Origin: Lonicera japonica | Lineage: Eukaryota; Streptophyta; Magnoliopsida; Dipsacales; Caprifoliaceae | DNA: 64,000 bases | Direction: 5' to 3' | NCBI GenBank assembly: GCA_021464415.1 | Contig: CM038469.1 | Location: forward strand, 14,362,501-14,426,500 | In this document: one piece after another, positions 23,510 through 34,171 of the stretch | Layout: every line of letters starts with the position of its first letter | How positions within the stretch are numbered: the first letter of the stretch is position 1 | The notes under the pieces: model-generated | Seen by the model: only the letters and a program-made list of their open reading frames with translations | The model's database searches: none | What the model was told of the DNA's origin: nothing | Made by a program: the position numbers and the translations under genes

Positions 23510-26425
23510 TGTGATGCCCCAAATCCTGTTATGAGGTTTAGACCTCTGGGACCCGGTTAATCAAAGTGCCGCACTCGACGGCGGGTTTAAAATACATGAC
23601 TTGAAACCTGTTTAATAGTAAACTATATATAAAGCCTCATTTTTGAAAAAATTTGGCATGTGGAGTTCGTATTTTTGATGAATCCAACCCGTAAATAATA
23701 AAATAAAGTCTAACTAGAAATATAACTCCACATCTTTCAATTCATTCATTAAATAGAAATCAAACACATCAATACGAATCAATCCCTCAAACGAGATCCC
23801 AAACTTAATTAAAAAGGCCTTCACATCTTTTACGAATAAAATTGAGTACAAGTTTAAGGATACAAATAACACAAATGATTATAATATATGACTCATAAGA
23901 TACAAATAGTCTACGAATGACTATAAGTATTTATGGTCATCAGAGGTTTCTAATCACATACTCGCACCGCCACAAGGAAGTACATGTAAGACTGTTTGGA
24001 AAATGAGAGTGAGCTAAACACGGGCTCAGTGGGAACTATAGAAGTTTGAATAAGAAAATACATATAGGAAGGCACACACATCGTGTAATAATGAATATAG
24101 TTTGGATCGTATATTAATATATATAGGTATATATGCTCGTACCATTACCATACGTATATACCATAAAAGTGTACTAGTGATGCTATGTTAAATGTTATGA
24201 AAATTGTTTCATATGTAGTGCACACCAAGTGCTAGCCCAACCCCGAGAAAGTAGTAAAGTACTAATAGATGAGATAAAAGTATACCATAAACAAAATATG
24301 TATCATTAATATACAAGTAAACAGTGATGAAGATAAAGTATATTATAAGACAAACTTACGCACTAATCTTTTGACTATCTGTCTTACCTCATATTAGACA
24401 TCTAGGATTTACTTTATTGTGCACAGTGATCGCGATCTAAGCCCCCAAGGCTAAGGTATGTATCTCTCAAGGCTGGGTCCCCTCGTTGACCACCTAGATA
24501 ATGTAGGTCATGCCGCCTCGCGGGGTCCCCTTACGGACCATAGAGTATGTCACTCTGAAAGTAAGATCACTCTACACGGATCAGGGTATGTAGCCACTAA
24601 GGCTAAGTCAACCCCATGGACCATTAGTGCCTTAAGAAATTAAAACATAAAAAAATACACACACACACACCCAGATATATATATATATATATTCTTATAT
24701 GGAATACGTATACGCGTACATATACATATATACATATATGTATAATCATCATAACTCTATTTACCACGAGCTTATTCCCAGTCAAATGATCTCTACACGT
24801 ACTATACATGTAACCAAATCCATATTTGTGTTGGGTAGATGGAACTAATGGCCACAATAACAATTTTTATTCGAGATGTATCTAATATACAGGTGCCATT
24901 AATGAAACTAATATCATCTCATAATTACATCCATGAAATGCTTGAAAAACTCTAACAAGTGAGTTAGTCGTCTATTTTAAATAATTCCTTGTCCCATTTG
25001 AATATCATAGACATAATCAGTATGATGTTTAAAAGAGGAATTATGTACAAATTCTCAATTTATCAAAAGTATCCCAAAGTGAGAAATATAATAAGATTGT
25101 TTCCAAAATAGTAGTTCTCCACCAGAGTAATAATATTAGAAAATTAATGGCACGCGTATACTATCTACATCAAGTAACAAAATGCATATACATAACCCCA
25201 CTTCACTAACTAAGATTACATGTCCCAAAGCCCCTTATATACACAAATATTAAATTAAGCTCATTAATGTATAAATGGGGCTCCTTGTATGTTTACCACA
25301 TTTATCCCTTAACAACTCAATAATATAAGTAGAGACGATTATATATATAGTTTCCAAGTTTATATCTAAGCATAATATAGGTCGAATCTAGTATAACTCC
25401 CCGTTCTTAAATTATATCATGGCATATATAATCTTAAACTGGTATGCGCGTACATGTGCTAATGGGTATTATCTAGGATTTGTAAAATTCAACACATAAT
25501 ATATTTCTTTTACAATAATTATGATTCTACAACAATGACATAGAGAAATCAAGAAATATATCCATAGATATCAAACCTAAGCCCCATGTATGAGCAATAA
25601 TCTCATTTATAAGAAAAATCCCAATTTTGACTTAGAAAACAAAAGATGCGACAACTAATAGTTGAAATTAAGTTTAGGTACTAGTATTCCCACATTAGTT
25701 AAGCCGATTCTTGGAGGTATGAAGAGTTGGATTGGGCCGCAACGTCAAAGATCATGGAATACCCAATTTGAAGCTTAAACCTTTATTAATGGAAGACGGA
25801 GCTTGGAGAAGAAGAAAGAGGCTAGGAGGTGATAAAGGTTTTGTATGAAACAAAGAACCCTATGAGGTTACACCCATAACTCTCTCTCAAACCCTGACTC
25901 AAAGAGGAACCAAAGGAGATGGAAGGAAGGGATGATAAGAAGATCAAAGAGGTAGAAAAGGGGGTTAAAAACTCGCTGGTGTAGCTCTGATCGATCAGAG
26001 GATACCTTTCCTGAAGCCCCTTATTTTTTCTTTAAAAATCTCGCTTTTCGCGACCCATTTCGACCCCCAACATGATTCTGATTCAACTCGGGCTTCAAAT
26101 GAAAGTTGTAGAGGGCAATAAAATGAAGCCATAGGCTCTTACGAAAGTTAATTTAGGTTAGCGACGAAGAAGTTACGAGTGTTCAAGTTAGTGAGAAATT
26201 ACAAATCGTGAAAAAGCCAAATTACGCGTTTAGCTCGATGAATGGGGTTCAGACCACCCATAATGCTTAATGAATGCAAGTTGGAAAATATACATATGAC
26301 ATATAGAAAAGTATATATCACGTGGATTTCCAAAAGTCAAGAATTTCCTACCCGAAATGAAATTTTCAAAGCGATAGGAATATGTCTTGTGTGGAATTTT
26401 TTTAAACTAAAAGTAAGGTGTTACA
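23510..26425 (-). repeat. solo LTR, 2.9 kb, TGTAACACC family
   Basis: Plus-strand ends are TGTGATGCCC and GGTGTTACA, so the LTR reads TGTAACACC...GGGCATCACA on the minus strand. A perfect 5-bp duplication (TGTCA) flanks it. No internal region, PBS or PPT is present, so LTR-LTR recombination has removed the rest. Landmarks shared with 58577-61703 include a palindrome CTCTGATCGATCAGAG (25986-26001) and a GC-richer block of short repeats (24440-24625). Long LTRs of this type, with a Met PBS in the related copy, suggest the Tekay/Del group. Confidence 0.88.
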
Positions 26426-29400
26426 TGTCATAAGATGAAAAATGCTATGTTTTCACCATAGATGACGTTCCCCATCAAAGTGGCGCAAAAGGTTTATAAG
26501 TTTCAACTCATGGTTGCAAGCTGATTGTTAATTCTATGATATAGCCACGGTCGTCAAAAGGTTTATTTCTTGGCTTGAAAGATGTTAGAAAGAATGGTAC
26601 CTTAGTCTTGGAGAATACTGTCAACTCCAAGTCCATCAATCTGCCTCACTAGACATTTTGATTCAAATACTTTTTGCTGAATTCATTGGTCGCCAGGGTC
26701 ATCATGAAGAACTTGCACGTAAAGAATACCTTCAAATGAAATGCTGCTTATTCCTATCAAATACATTGATAAATAATATGGTTGTATGTCTAAGAGATTT
26801 TATGTCATAAATGGAATAAATGATGTTAATTTGAAGTAGGCTTTTCCCAACTTATTTTCAGAACCCTTAGGTACTGAAACCCAAAAGCTCTTATCCCTGA
26901 AACAAGGAACACTGCAAACTGCCTTCGTTGCTCAACTTTACGAGCTCATTACAGATTCCCTTGAACAACTTTACAATAAATGAAAGTTCCTGCAGCAAGT
27001 TGAGAAAACAAACAGACAATTAACTGATACATGCAACAAATGCCATTTGAAGATCAAGTACAAAGAAGCAAAATCTTGTGACTATTCTAATTCCAAAAAG
27101 AATAAACACTTCAAGTGATCTAACTATGCGGCTTCCTCGCATAACAAGTCTTCCAAATTTAAGCCATTCCATAAGAAAAAGAAATGGAAGTTTGTCAAGA
27201 AAAGAAAGTTTAGAGAAAAAAGATCAGACAAGTGTTTTCTCTGTATCAAGCTAGGCCATTACGCAAAGAGTTGTCCCAAATCGAGAAAAAATGATAAGTT
27301 AGTGATTCATCTTATACAATTAGCCCCAGGTGTCAATAATTCAGATCTTGAGTCAGTATTTTCCCTTGAAAATGAACATACCCCATAAACTTTTCTTTCT
27401 ATTACTTATTTTGATTTTGAGATAGAGGAAAACCCTCCTTTCACGAATGATAGTGATGATGATTCCCATCTATCTGAAATCCCATAAATCTTTCACTTTG
27501 AACCTCAAGCCACTCCTAGCCCATTTCCAGGATTAGCCCTTACCCCTGATATGCTATCTCCATCTGCGAAGCTACAAATTTAACTTGAACACCATGGAAA
27601 GCCCATTACTGTCATTGCATATTTTGATACTGGTGCAACATGCACAATAATCAACCCAGACATCTTACCCTCTAGCCATTGGAAGAAATGTTTTCAAGGA
27701 TTTAGAGCCGCCAATGGATAATATTTTATTATTGAGCAAATCAACAAGCCAATCTATATCCAGTTCTTCCTAGGATGTGTTATCCGTCATCAAGCATATG
27801 GAACAAAGTTGCCAGCCAAAGACCTTCTTATTGGTTTTAATCTTATCGATCAAATTCCAAACCTTAGATGGTCAAAGGAAGGATTAAGCTATAAGAGTTT
27901 CCACCTCCCGTGGACTTCCGTTCCAAACTTCCACACATGTTTGGTTCTTTGCTGGGTGTCCTCAAATTTTTCAAGGCTAGGAAATTTGGCCTTATAGTCA
28001 GGAGATATAAGGGTCAAACATGTAGCAGGGGATATGCTCTTCGATTATTGGTGTTTGGGAGAGCTTGATTGAAGATTTAGCTAACTGTTTCAGGGCATTT
28101 TGGTAATATGGAAAAATAGCTAGTGGCTTTGGTAGTGTTGGTTTAGCTAGCAGTGGTTGAGGAGAATAACTTGAGATTTATAAAGAGGGCTTGATTGTGT
28201 CATCCTTGTAGAGGACAAAAAAGTCAAACTTTCTAGAGGGTTCACCAAAAAGGTCAACAGCTGGGTCAACAATTTCGTACTTTTCCCTGAGTACATCTTA
28301 AGAGGATTTCTTTTTGCCTTTCCTCTTTGAATGGTCTTTCGTGTATTCTTCTTCATACCAAGCATCCGTGCAAGCATCACAGTAACAAATGTCGTACCAG
28401 ATATGGACATCTGGATCATAGCCTTGGTAAACGAGATTTCATCAGCACCAAAGAACAAGATGGGAATAGAGGGTGGGATAAGTTCTTTTAGCTGAGGGTC
28501 CATGGGACAAGGCAAGATTTATTCTAGCATATTAAACTCTATGGTAAATGGTGAGGGGGATTGAGAGCTTAAGGCTTCTCCGACTTTTAAAAACTTAATC
28601 TCAACAGCACCATTACTTTTTAGGATAAAAATAGGGTATGTGTACTGAATTGGAACATGATCTATTATGGCATGCAATTTTTCATATGTGTTTATCCAAT
28701 TTTTTGGCAAAAGTTTTACAAGCTATGTCCTTGGAATCTGTATAAGGACATATGTGCAGCTAGGTGCTTGGTGAAACTCAACTTTGAGCATGAGAGCTTC
28801 ATCAGAATGAAAGTTTAGGACTAAAATGTCAAAGGTAGGGTTTTGCACTCGTTAAACCATTTGATGGTAGAGGGTTGTTGCATATGTGGTTGAGACTTAG
28901 GGAGCGCCAATAATGTGGACTTGGATCTTCAAGGCTAACTGTAGGTGAGGGTCTGTGATAGGCATGTTGAAATTGGGGAAAAGGGTAAAAAATACTGTAC
29001 CAGCATTCATAGTGGTTTGAATTGTGCCAATACAAGTATGTTAGTATTCCATGATATGGCTATCTAGTAAAGCAATTTTAGAGACTGCAGGTATACCATT
29101 GCTGCAATGAAAAGTTCGCGCAATATGGACAACACCATAATGAAGGTGGGTGTATCCTTGGGAGATTGTTATGTGAGCAAAATCATCTGGGAAAGCCAAA
29201 GTTATAAACTGCTCTTGAGAACCAGCAGGGCTTTAGAATTGGTCAAACTATGAGGCTTGAACATATTTCTTTACAGGGAGTTTTGTTTTTGGGCCAAAAA
29301 TCAGTTTGACGGATTTGGTGAAAAAGTTTGTAGAGGGCTTAGCTAAAACATTATAGGGATTTATAAGAGGAAATTCTGTAAGCCAAATTTTCTCGTCTTC

Positions 29401-29966
29401 ATCAAGATAAAAAACTTCATAGAGGGAATTTATTTTATCAGAACTTGAAGAAAAATGGGAAAAAGAAGATGTAAAAGAGTTTTTTGAGAGACCAGAAATC
29501 ATTTGTGCCCTGGTTTTAGGTTTATGGGAAAAATAATTCATCATTTTAAAAGGAGATTAGAGTTCTATCCTCAACATTTACTTGCAAAATCTATATTGAT
29601 CACTTTAAGCCTTTTTATAAAGATTTTACTTTGGATATAACACTTAATCATACTAGTACTTTCCTAAGATACAACACAAAGGCACCTTTGCCTTAACAAA
29701 TCTCAAGGGACTTAACCAAATATGATTAATTGTTTACCAGAAATTATGCATTGTTTTTTGGATAAATCAGTATAACTTCTTAGTTTTTTGTTGTGAAAGA
29801 TCCACATAAAGTGGCAGTCACAGCATAATAATCAAAGAGAGGAGCTTCCATACTAATTAATGTATAATTTGAAATTTTATGGCTAAATCATTGATTAATT
29901 TAGAAAATGCTTGTAAAGCTGGGAGAGAATCCTAATTGGGTTGCTACTGACTACTTACCATTAGCC

Positions 29967-29978
29967 CTTTGATACCAA
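29967..29978 (-). promoter_or_regulatory. pararetroviral Met-tRNA primer site
   Basis: On the minus strand TTGGTATCAAAG matches the initiator-Met tRNA complement (TGGTATCAGAGC) with one change; by convention such a site marks the start of a caulimovirid genome. No LTR flanks it, which separates this from an LTR retrotransposon. Confidence 0.65.
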
Positions 29979-30082
29979 ATAGATATGAAGTGGATGGTTA
30001 GGGAGGACTTCGAATGGTCAGAACAGTGTATAAATTAAATTAAAAGGAAAGTAAAAGAGAAGAGAATTAACAAACTAAAGAT

Positions 30083-30166
30083 TTTATTGATATCTAAAAT
30101 ATTACGTAGAGAGAGAAGCTTATAAAACCCCATCTCCCTAAACACACAAACTACGGCTCTTTATAT
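30083..30166 (-). promoter_or_regulatory. pararetroviral promoter TATA box and poly(A) signal
   Basis: On the minus strand TATATAAAG (30166-30158) is followed about 75 bases later by AATAAA (30088-30083), and the PBS lies a further 110 bases on. This TATA / AATAAA / PBS order is the arrangement used for the terminally redundant pregenomic RNA of caulimovirids. Confidence 0.55.
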
Positions 30167-30322
30167 AGAGAAGGGGCTCAACAAACAAACAAAACAACTC
30201 GAATAAAATCTGACACATGCACATGTGCCTTTAACAAAGTTTACAACTTTAACAAAAGCAAACAGTAAAAAGCTTACAAATTATTACAAACTTTAAAAAA
30301 AGCTAAAAGGCTATCGGCCATT

Positions 30323-30473
30323 ATTAAAGAACCCATGATAAAATCCTTTCCAATCATTTATTATAATTTGGGTGCTTCAATCTTCTCCCTTTTTACCATA
30401 AATCTTTATTGTTCTTGTTCATTTTGTAACACGTGTTATATGGTCTATTCTATCTATTGCAAATGAAGCCTCA
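30323..30473 (+). repeat. Tat 3' LTR fragment, part 1
   Basis: Aligned with 3622-3775 of the Tat 5' LTR, including CAATCATTTATTATAATTTG and TTGTTCTTGTTCATTTTGTA. It ends at the Harbinger insertion. The first ~630 bases of the LTR were not found. Confidence 0.7.
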
Positions 30474-30476
30474 TAA

Positions 30477-31304
30477 GAGCAACTCAAAGAGACTCATTTC
30501 TTGGAGAATTCTCTGTAAAATAAAGAGTGACTTACTTAAAAACAACCCCAACATAATTTGTATTTTGGCAAAAAAATATACCGAGGAACTTTATGCTCGC
30601 CAAATCTGGCGAGTCTTTGAGGCTCTCTACTTCTAATTTTTTAATTTGAAAATAAAAAAATGTAATTGAAATTATCCCCTTTTTCTAAATATTATCTTTT
30701 TTCTTTTGAAAATGCAACTAGTTTATCTTTTGTTTGTGATAAGTATTAATCACTTGTATACATCAATAGATACTAAAAATAGTAATAATAAATATAAATT
30801 ATCAAATAATAATTATTCCATGAAATTTTCTATATATGCTTAATTGATGGCTACAAAAAAATGGGTTTCAAGATGAAGAAATTTTTTATCATCCTTCCAA
30901 CCAAAGTCCTCAGTTTGCAAACACAATGCCGAATTATTCGACTCAATTTTCAGTTGAATCTTCTCAATTCAATCCCATAGTAGAGTCTAGCTAAATTTTT
31001 TTATTTTAATCTGTAGTTTTAAATTTTGTTTTTAATATTTAATATTTATTAATTTCATTTTTTTTAATTATCTTATTTTATTTGATTATAAAGTTGAAAT
31101 TAGAGTTACCAGATTAATATAACAAAATGAAATTACAATTACTAGTTTGTATAAATAATGAAAAAACAATAACAAAATAACAAAAAAAAATGGCAATAGA
31201 GAGCGTTGTAAGAGTTACTTTTAAATCCCGTTCTTTACTTCAAAAGATACTCTCTATTTTAGAGAAGATGCTCTCTAAAACAGAGAGCAATGTTGGAAAT
31301 ACTC
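30477..31304 (+). mobile_element. PIF/Harbinger-type deletion derivative
   Basis: Bracketed by TAA (30474-30476 and 31305-31307) and with related termini GAGCAACTC / GAGTATTTCC (read inward), the pattern of PIF/Harbinger elements. Inside, about 30850-30990, a frame reads NGFQDEEIFYHP then MPNYSTQF, resembling the start of the Harbinger Myb-like ORF, followed by a stop. The transposase is absent. It sits in the Tat LTR at the position of TTAG in the intact copy (about 3772). Confidence 0.55.
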
Positions 31305-31307
31305 TAA

Positions 31308-31848
31308 GGGTGTGTTTGATTGGGAGTATTTTTCATGGAAAATATCCATTTTCCACTTGATTTGACAACTTAAGGTGTTTGATTGGCTTTTTTTTCTAGG
31401 CGATTGAATTCCCACTTTTGGCTCACACACTTACATTTTCCTTGTAAACAATGAAAATATTTTATTTGGGGGGGGGGGGAGGGGGCTAGTTTTTATTTTT
31501 CAGGCAATTGCACGATTTTTGAGACAATATTTTACCCATTTTCTACACTAAAAATGCTATAACTTAAACTACAAAATTCAAAATTTAATAAAAAATTTAT
31601 ATTTAAAATCTACTCATCAAGATCAATTAAACAAGATCCATCATGACTATAAAATTATGTAAAAAAAAATACCCATAATTTTTTCTACATTAAAAATGCC
31701 ACAATACAACCAATATTTTCCGGGTAGAAAATTAAGGCAATCAAACACACTACACTTCATTTTTCATGCAACTCAATTCTAGGCAATTCAATTACCGGTA
31801 ACTTATTTTCTTTCCATGCAAATTCCACGCTTGCAATCAAACGCACCC
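31308..31848. mobile_element. Tourist-like MITE
   Basis: 541 bases with termini GGGTGTGTTTGATT and the inverse AATCAAACGCACCC, flanked by TAA on both sides (31305-31307, 31849-31851). A second inner pair, GGTGTTTGATTGG and CAATCAAACACAC, mirrors the ends. Includes a run of G (about 31470-31478). No coding sequence. Confidence 0.8.
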
Positions 31849-31851
31849 TAA

Positions 31852-31930
31852 ATACATTATTTTGTTTTTCCCAATATTTTTCATTATTTACACATAGGCC
31901 CCTCACCTTTAATCTCTGTACCTATGTACA
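31852..31930 (+). repeat. Tat 3' LTR fragment, part 2 (LTR end)
   Basis: Aligned with 3780-3856, including CCCCTCACC and CCTATGTACA at the LTR end. What follows (CTGAGATTGG) is the flanking DNA of the Tat element. Confidence 0.7.
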
Positions 31931-32296
31931 CTGAGATTGGTTGTCAAATCTTATATTTGTCAATTAGATTAATGCTATTTACTTATTTAGTTGTATCGAG
32001 TTGAATGACCGGTTTAAAAAAAAAGAAAAAGAAAGAAAAAAATTTATACCCAATTATGCCTTTAGCTCAATAATGCAAATTCAGAATTCTTTATTATTCA
32101 CATATAGACCTCTCACTTTTCATCATTGTACTTGTGTACACTTAGATTGGCTGTCAGATCTTGTATTTGTCGATTAGATTAATGCTATTTACTTATTAGT
32201 TGTATCGAGTTGAATGACTGATTTAAAAAATAAAAAGAAAAAGGAGGAGGAGGAAATTTAGACCCAATCATGCAAGCTCAATAAATCAAATTCAGT
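31880..32296. repeat. tandem duplication across the Tat LTR/flank boundary
   Basis: Two diverged units of about 205 bases (about 31880-32092 and 32093-32296) share the LTR end, GATTGG.TGTCA.ATCTT, GATTAATGCTATTTACTTA, TTGTATCGAGTTGAATGA and a final CTCAATAA. Because both contain LTR end plus flank, the duplication happened after the Tat insertion. Confidence 0.75.
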
Positions 32297-32712
32297 TCCG
32301 TCCAAAACAATTGACTGTCTTCTTGTTCTTAGAAGTCTAAAAATGGTCCCGCGATAAGAGAATTCCACACAAAATGATATGGTGATAAAGTTTAATAGCG
32401 ACTCCTATAAAGCCCGTGGGGTTTTTTTTTTTTACGTAAATTCAACCCACGTTTTGGTTCATTTGCTAATTTACTTTACAAAAAAATAATAATTGGATCT
32501 TATCCTTTTAGAAAAATTTATCATTCCACTTTTAATTATTTTCCATAAAAGAAAGTGCAATGAAACACCCTAGAAAATTGCTTTTGCTGCACATAACATA
32601 AAATTTCAATAAAGAAGAAGAATCATGCTTTAAATATATTACAATTGTATTCCACAATCAATCAAGCAAGAAACTAAAACAAGAAATGCATATATACATT
32701 AATACATACACT
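32297..32712. other. intergenic DNA 3' of the receptor kinase
   Basis: AT-rich, no gene or repeat boundary recognised. Confidence 0.5.
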
Positions 32713-32718
32713 TTTATT
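32713..32718 (-). terminator. poly(A) signal of the receptor kinase
   Basis: AATAAA on the minus strand, about 65 bases after the stop codon at 32783. Confidence 0.55.
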
Positions 32719-32782
32719 GCCTTGATTAGAACCCAAAGATAATAAAAAAAAAACTTACAGCCATACGTTTAAACCATATCAA

Positions 32783-34138
32783 TCACCTTGAATCATCAAC
32801 CTTCAAATGTGAAAACACTCCACTTGCATTTCCAAAACTTGTACTTGAAACCTCACTTGTTAAATAATCTTCTTCAATTGCGATGCTTTGAGAATCCAAA
32901 GGATTAATTCCAAGAGGCATTGCAAATTGACCCCAAGAATATTCATTTGTAGTGGTAGTACTATCCTCATGTGGCTCTCTCACCACATGTGTTTGTTGAA
33001 GTTGAAATGCATACTCCAAATCCCACATTACATCAACCATACTAGGCCTCTCGACACCGGATTCCCTCAAACACTTCTCCACCGTCTCCCCGAATTTCCT
33101 CAAAGAATTCGGATTAATCTTACCCTCAAGAAAAGGATCAACGATCTTCTCGAGTTCCCCCATCTTTTGCCGAGAAATCCCCCAATCGGCCAAATTCGCT
33201 TCATCATGAGGGAGCAAGTTGTTAATAGCTGGCCTAGCGCATAGCACTTCAAGAAGAACCACACCAAACGAGTAGACATCAGATTTTTGAGTTAGGTGCA
33301 GGCATCTAAAGTACTCGGGATCAAGATAACCGAAGCTCCCTTTGACCTCGGTGCTTACATGTGCTTGTCCGGGCAGTCCCAATCTCGAGAGCCCAAAATC
33401 CGCAACCTTAGCCTCGTAGTTCTCGTCTAACAAAATGTTTGTTGACTTTACATCGCGGTGAATTATTCCCCCATCTAAACGAGTGTGAAGGTAGTGAATT
33501 CCCTTGGCCGCACCTATACAAATTTCAAGCCTTTTGTTCCAAGACAATTTGGATTCTTGATTATTAGAGCTATACAAATGCTCTCTTAATGTCCCTTTCT
33601 CCATAAACTCATAAACCAATATCATCTCTGATCTTTCGTCACAGTACCCGATTAAAGAAACTAGATGGATATAGAGAATCTTTGACAAAACCATTATTTC
33701 TGTTTTGAACTCGGATAGGCCTTGTCCATGCCCTGGTTCACTCCGTTTCACAGCCACTTTTGTTCCAATTCGAAGAGTCCCTTTGTACACTTTCCCAAAC
33801 CCGCCCTCGCCAATCATCAACTTTGGATCGAAACCATTTGTTGCATATAAAATTTCATCAAAATTTAGCTTCAACCCAAGATTTACAGTACCGGGAGAGG
33901 CATTAACATTTCTTGAACTAACAGTACCATATGAACTTCTTCCATATGCAAGAACTAATGGCCGATCAAAACTATCGACAGGCTTAGCTCTTCTGCATTT
34001 CAACCAAAACAACACCACCAGCAGCAAAATCAAGAACACCACGCCCCCAAAAGCAGAGCCAATTATTACAAACACTCTATTCTTTTTCTTCATCGATTCT
34101 CTTGGATCAAACATGGGCAAATCCTTCATTATCTCCAT
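32783..34138 (-). CDS. receptor transmembrane and kinase ORF
   Basis: 451 residues from an internal Met. The frame is open upstream to the insertion (DIRPFLNGLE precedes). Transmembrane helix at residues 22-46, then basic CRR. Kinase: glycine loop GEGGFGKV (110-117), invariant Lys in VAVK (131), catalytic HRDVKSTN (Asp 229), DFG (247-249), YLDPEYF after the activation loop. All catalytic residues are present. One local oddity is KILYIHLVSL where family members usually have KIRHRHLVSL. The ORF lies just downstream of the 3' LTR in the same orientation, which could supply a promoter. Confidence 0.88.
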   Translation of the reverse strand: MEIMKDLPMFDPRESMKKKNRVFVIIGSAFGGVVFLILLLVVLFWLKCRRAKPVDSFDRPLVLAYGRSSYGTVSSRNVNASPGTVNLGLKLNFDEILYATNGFDPKLMIGEGGFGKVYKGTLRIGTKVAVKRSEPGHGQGLSEFKTEIMVLSKILYIHLVSLIGYCDERSEMILVYEFMEKGTLREHLYSSNNQESKLSWNKRLEICIGAAKGIHYLHTRLDGGIIHRDVKSTNILLDENYEAKVADFGLSRLGLPGQAHVSTEVKGSFGYLDPEYFRCLHLTQKSDVYSFGVVLLEVLCARPAINNLLPHDEANLADWGISRQKMGELEKIVDPFLEGKINPNSLRKFGETVEKCLRESGVERPSMVDVMWDLEYAFQLQQTHVVREPHEDSTTTTNEYSWGQFAMPLGINPLDSQSIAIEEDYLTSEVSSTSFGNASGVFSHLKVDDSR

Positions 34139-34171
34139 AATCTCAAGCCCGTTTAAAAACGGTCTTATATC

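Larger units (their letters stand above)
22127..27927 (+). mobile_element. endogenous pararetrovirus fragment B (coat protein to protease)
   Basis: Plus-strand, stop-ridden caulimovirid sequence in two parts, 22127-23509 and 26426-27927, separated by a solo LTR. In order: a segment with a C-X-C-X2-C cluster (about 22180-22210), a region with coiled-coil-like composition, the coat-protein region (26434-27150), a basic stretch and zinc knuckle of CX2CX4HX4C form (about 27233-27277), then an aspartic protease with DTGA at 27626-27637. It stops near 27927, before any reverse transcriptase. Left and right ends abut inverted fragments A and C. Confidence 0.7.
27928..30322 (-). mobile_element. endogenous pararetrovirus fragment C (promoter, movement protein)
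   Basis: Minus strand, in viral order: a promoter-like region (30320-30150), a PBS-like site (29967-29978), a start at about 29544, a movement-protein-like region (29544 to about 28870, 30K family by overall pattern), then a segment also found at 22127-22690, ending near 27928. The frame is broken by stops and shifts. It meets fragment B tail to tail. No reverse transcriptase is present. The right edge meets the Tat LTR fragment at about 30323. Confidence 0.65.
2993..31930 (+). mobile_element. ancient Tat-lineage Ty3/gypsy retrotransposon, heavily nested
   Basis: The outermost recognisable element carries a 5' LTR ending at 3856, a PBS-like site, gag, protease, RT, RNase H, part of a second (archaeal-type) RNase H, integrase, an antisense ORF region, and pieces matching its own LTR at 30323-30473 and 31852-31930. 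The extra RNase H and RT signatures such as ACPKDNF and MDGY point to the Tat (Ogre/Retand-type) branch. It is interrupted by a chromovirus (8864-14888), a viral cluster and several DNA transposons, and its reading frames are full of stops. The left boundary (a TGTTACTT at 2993) is a guess, no target duplication was matched, and most of the 3' LTR is missing. Confidence 0.65.
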
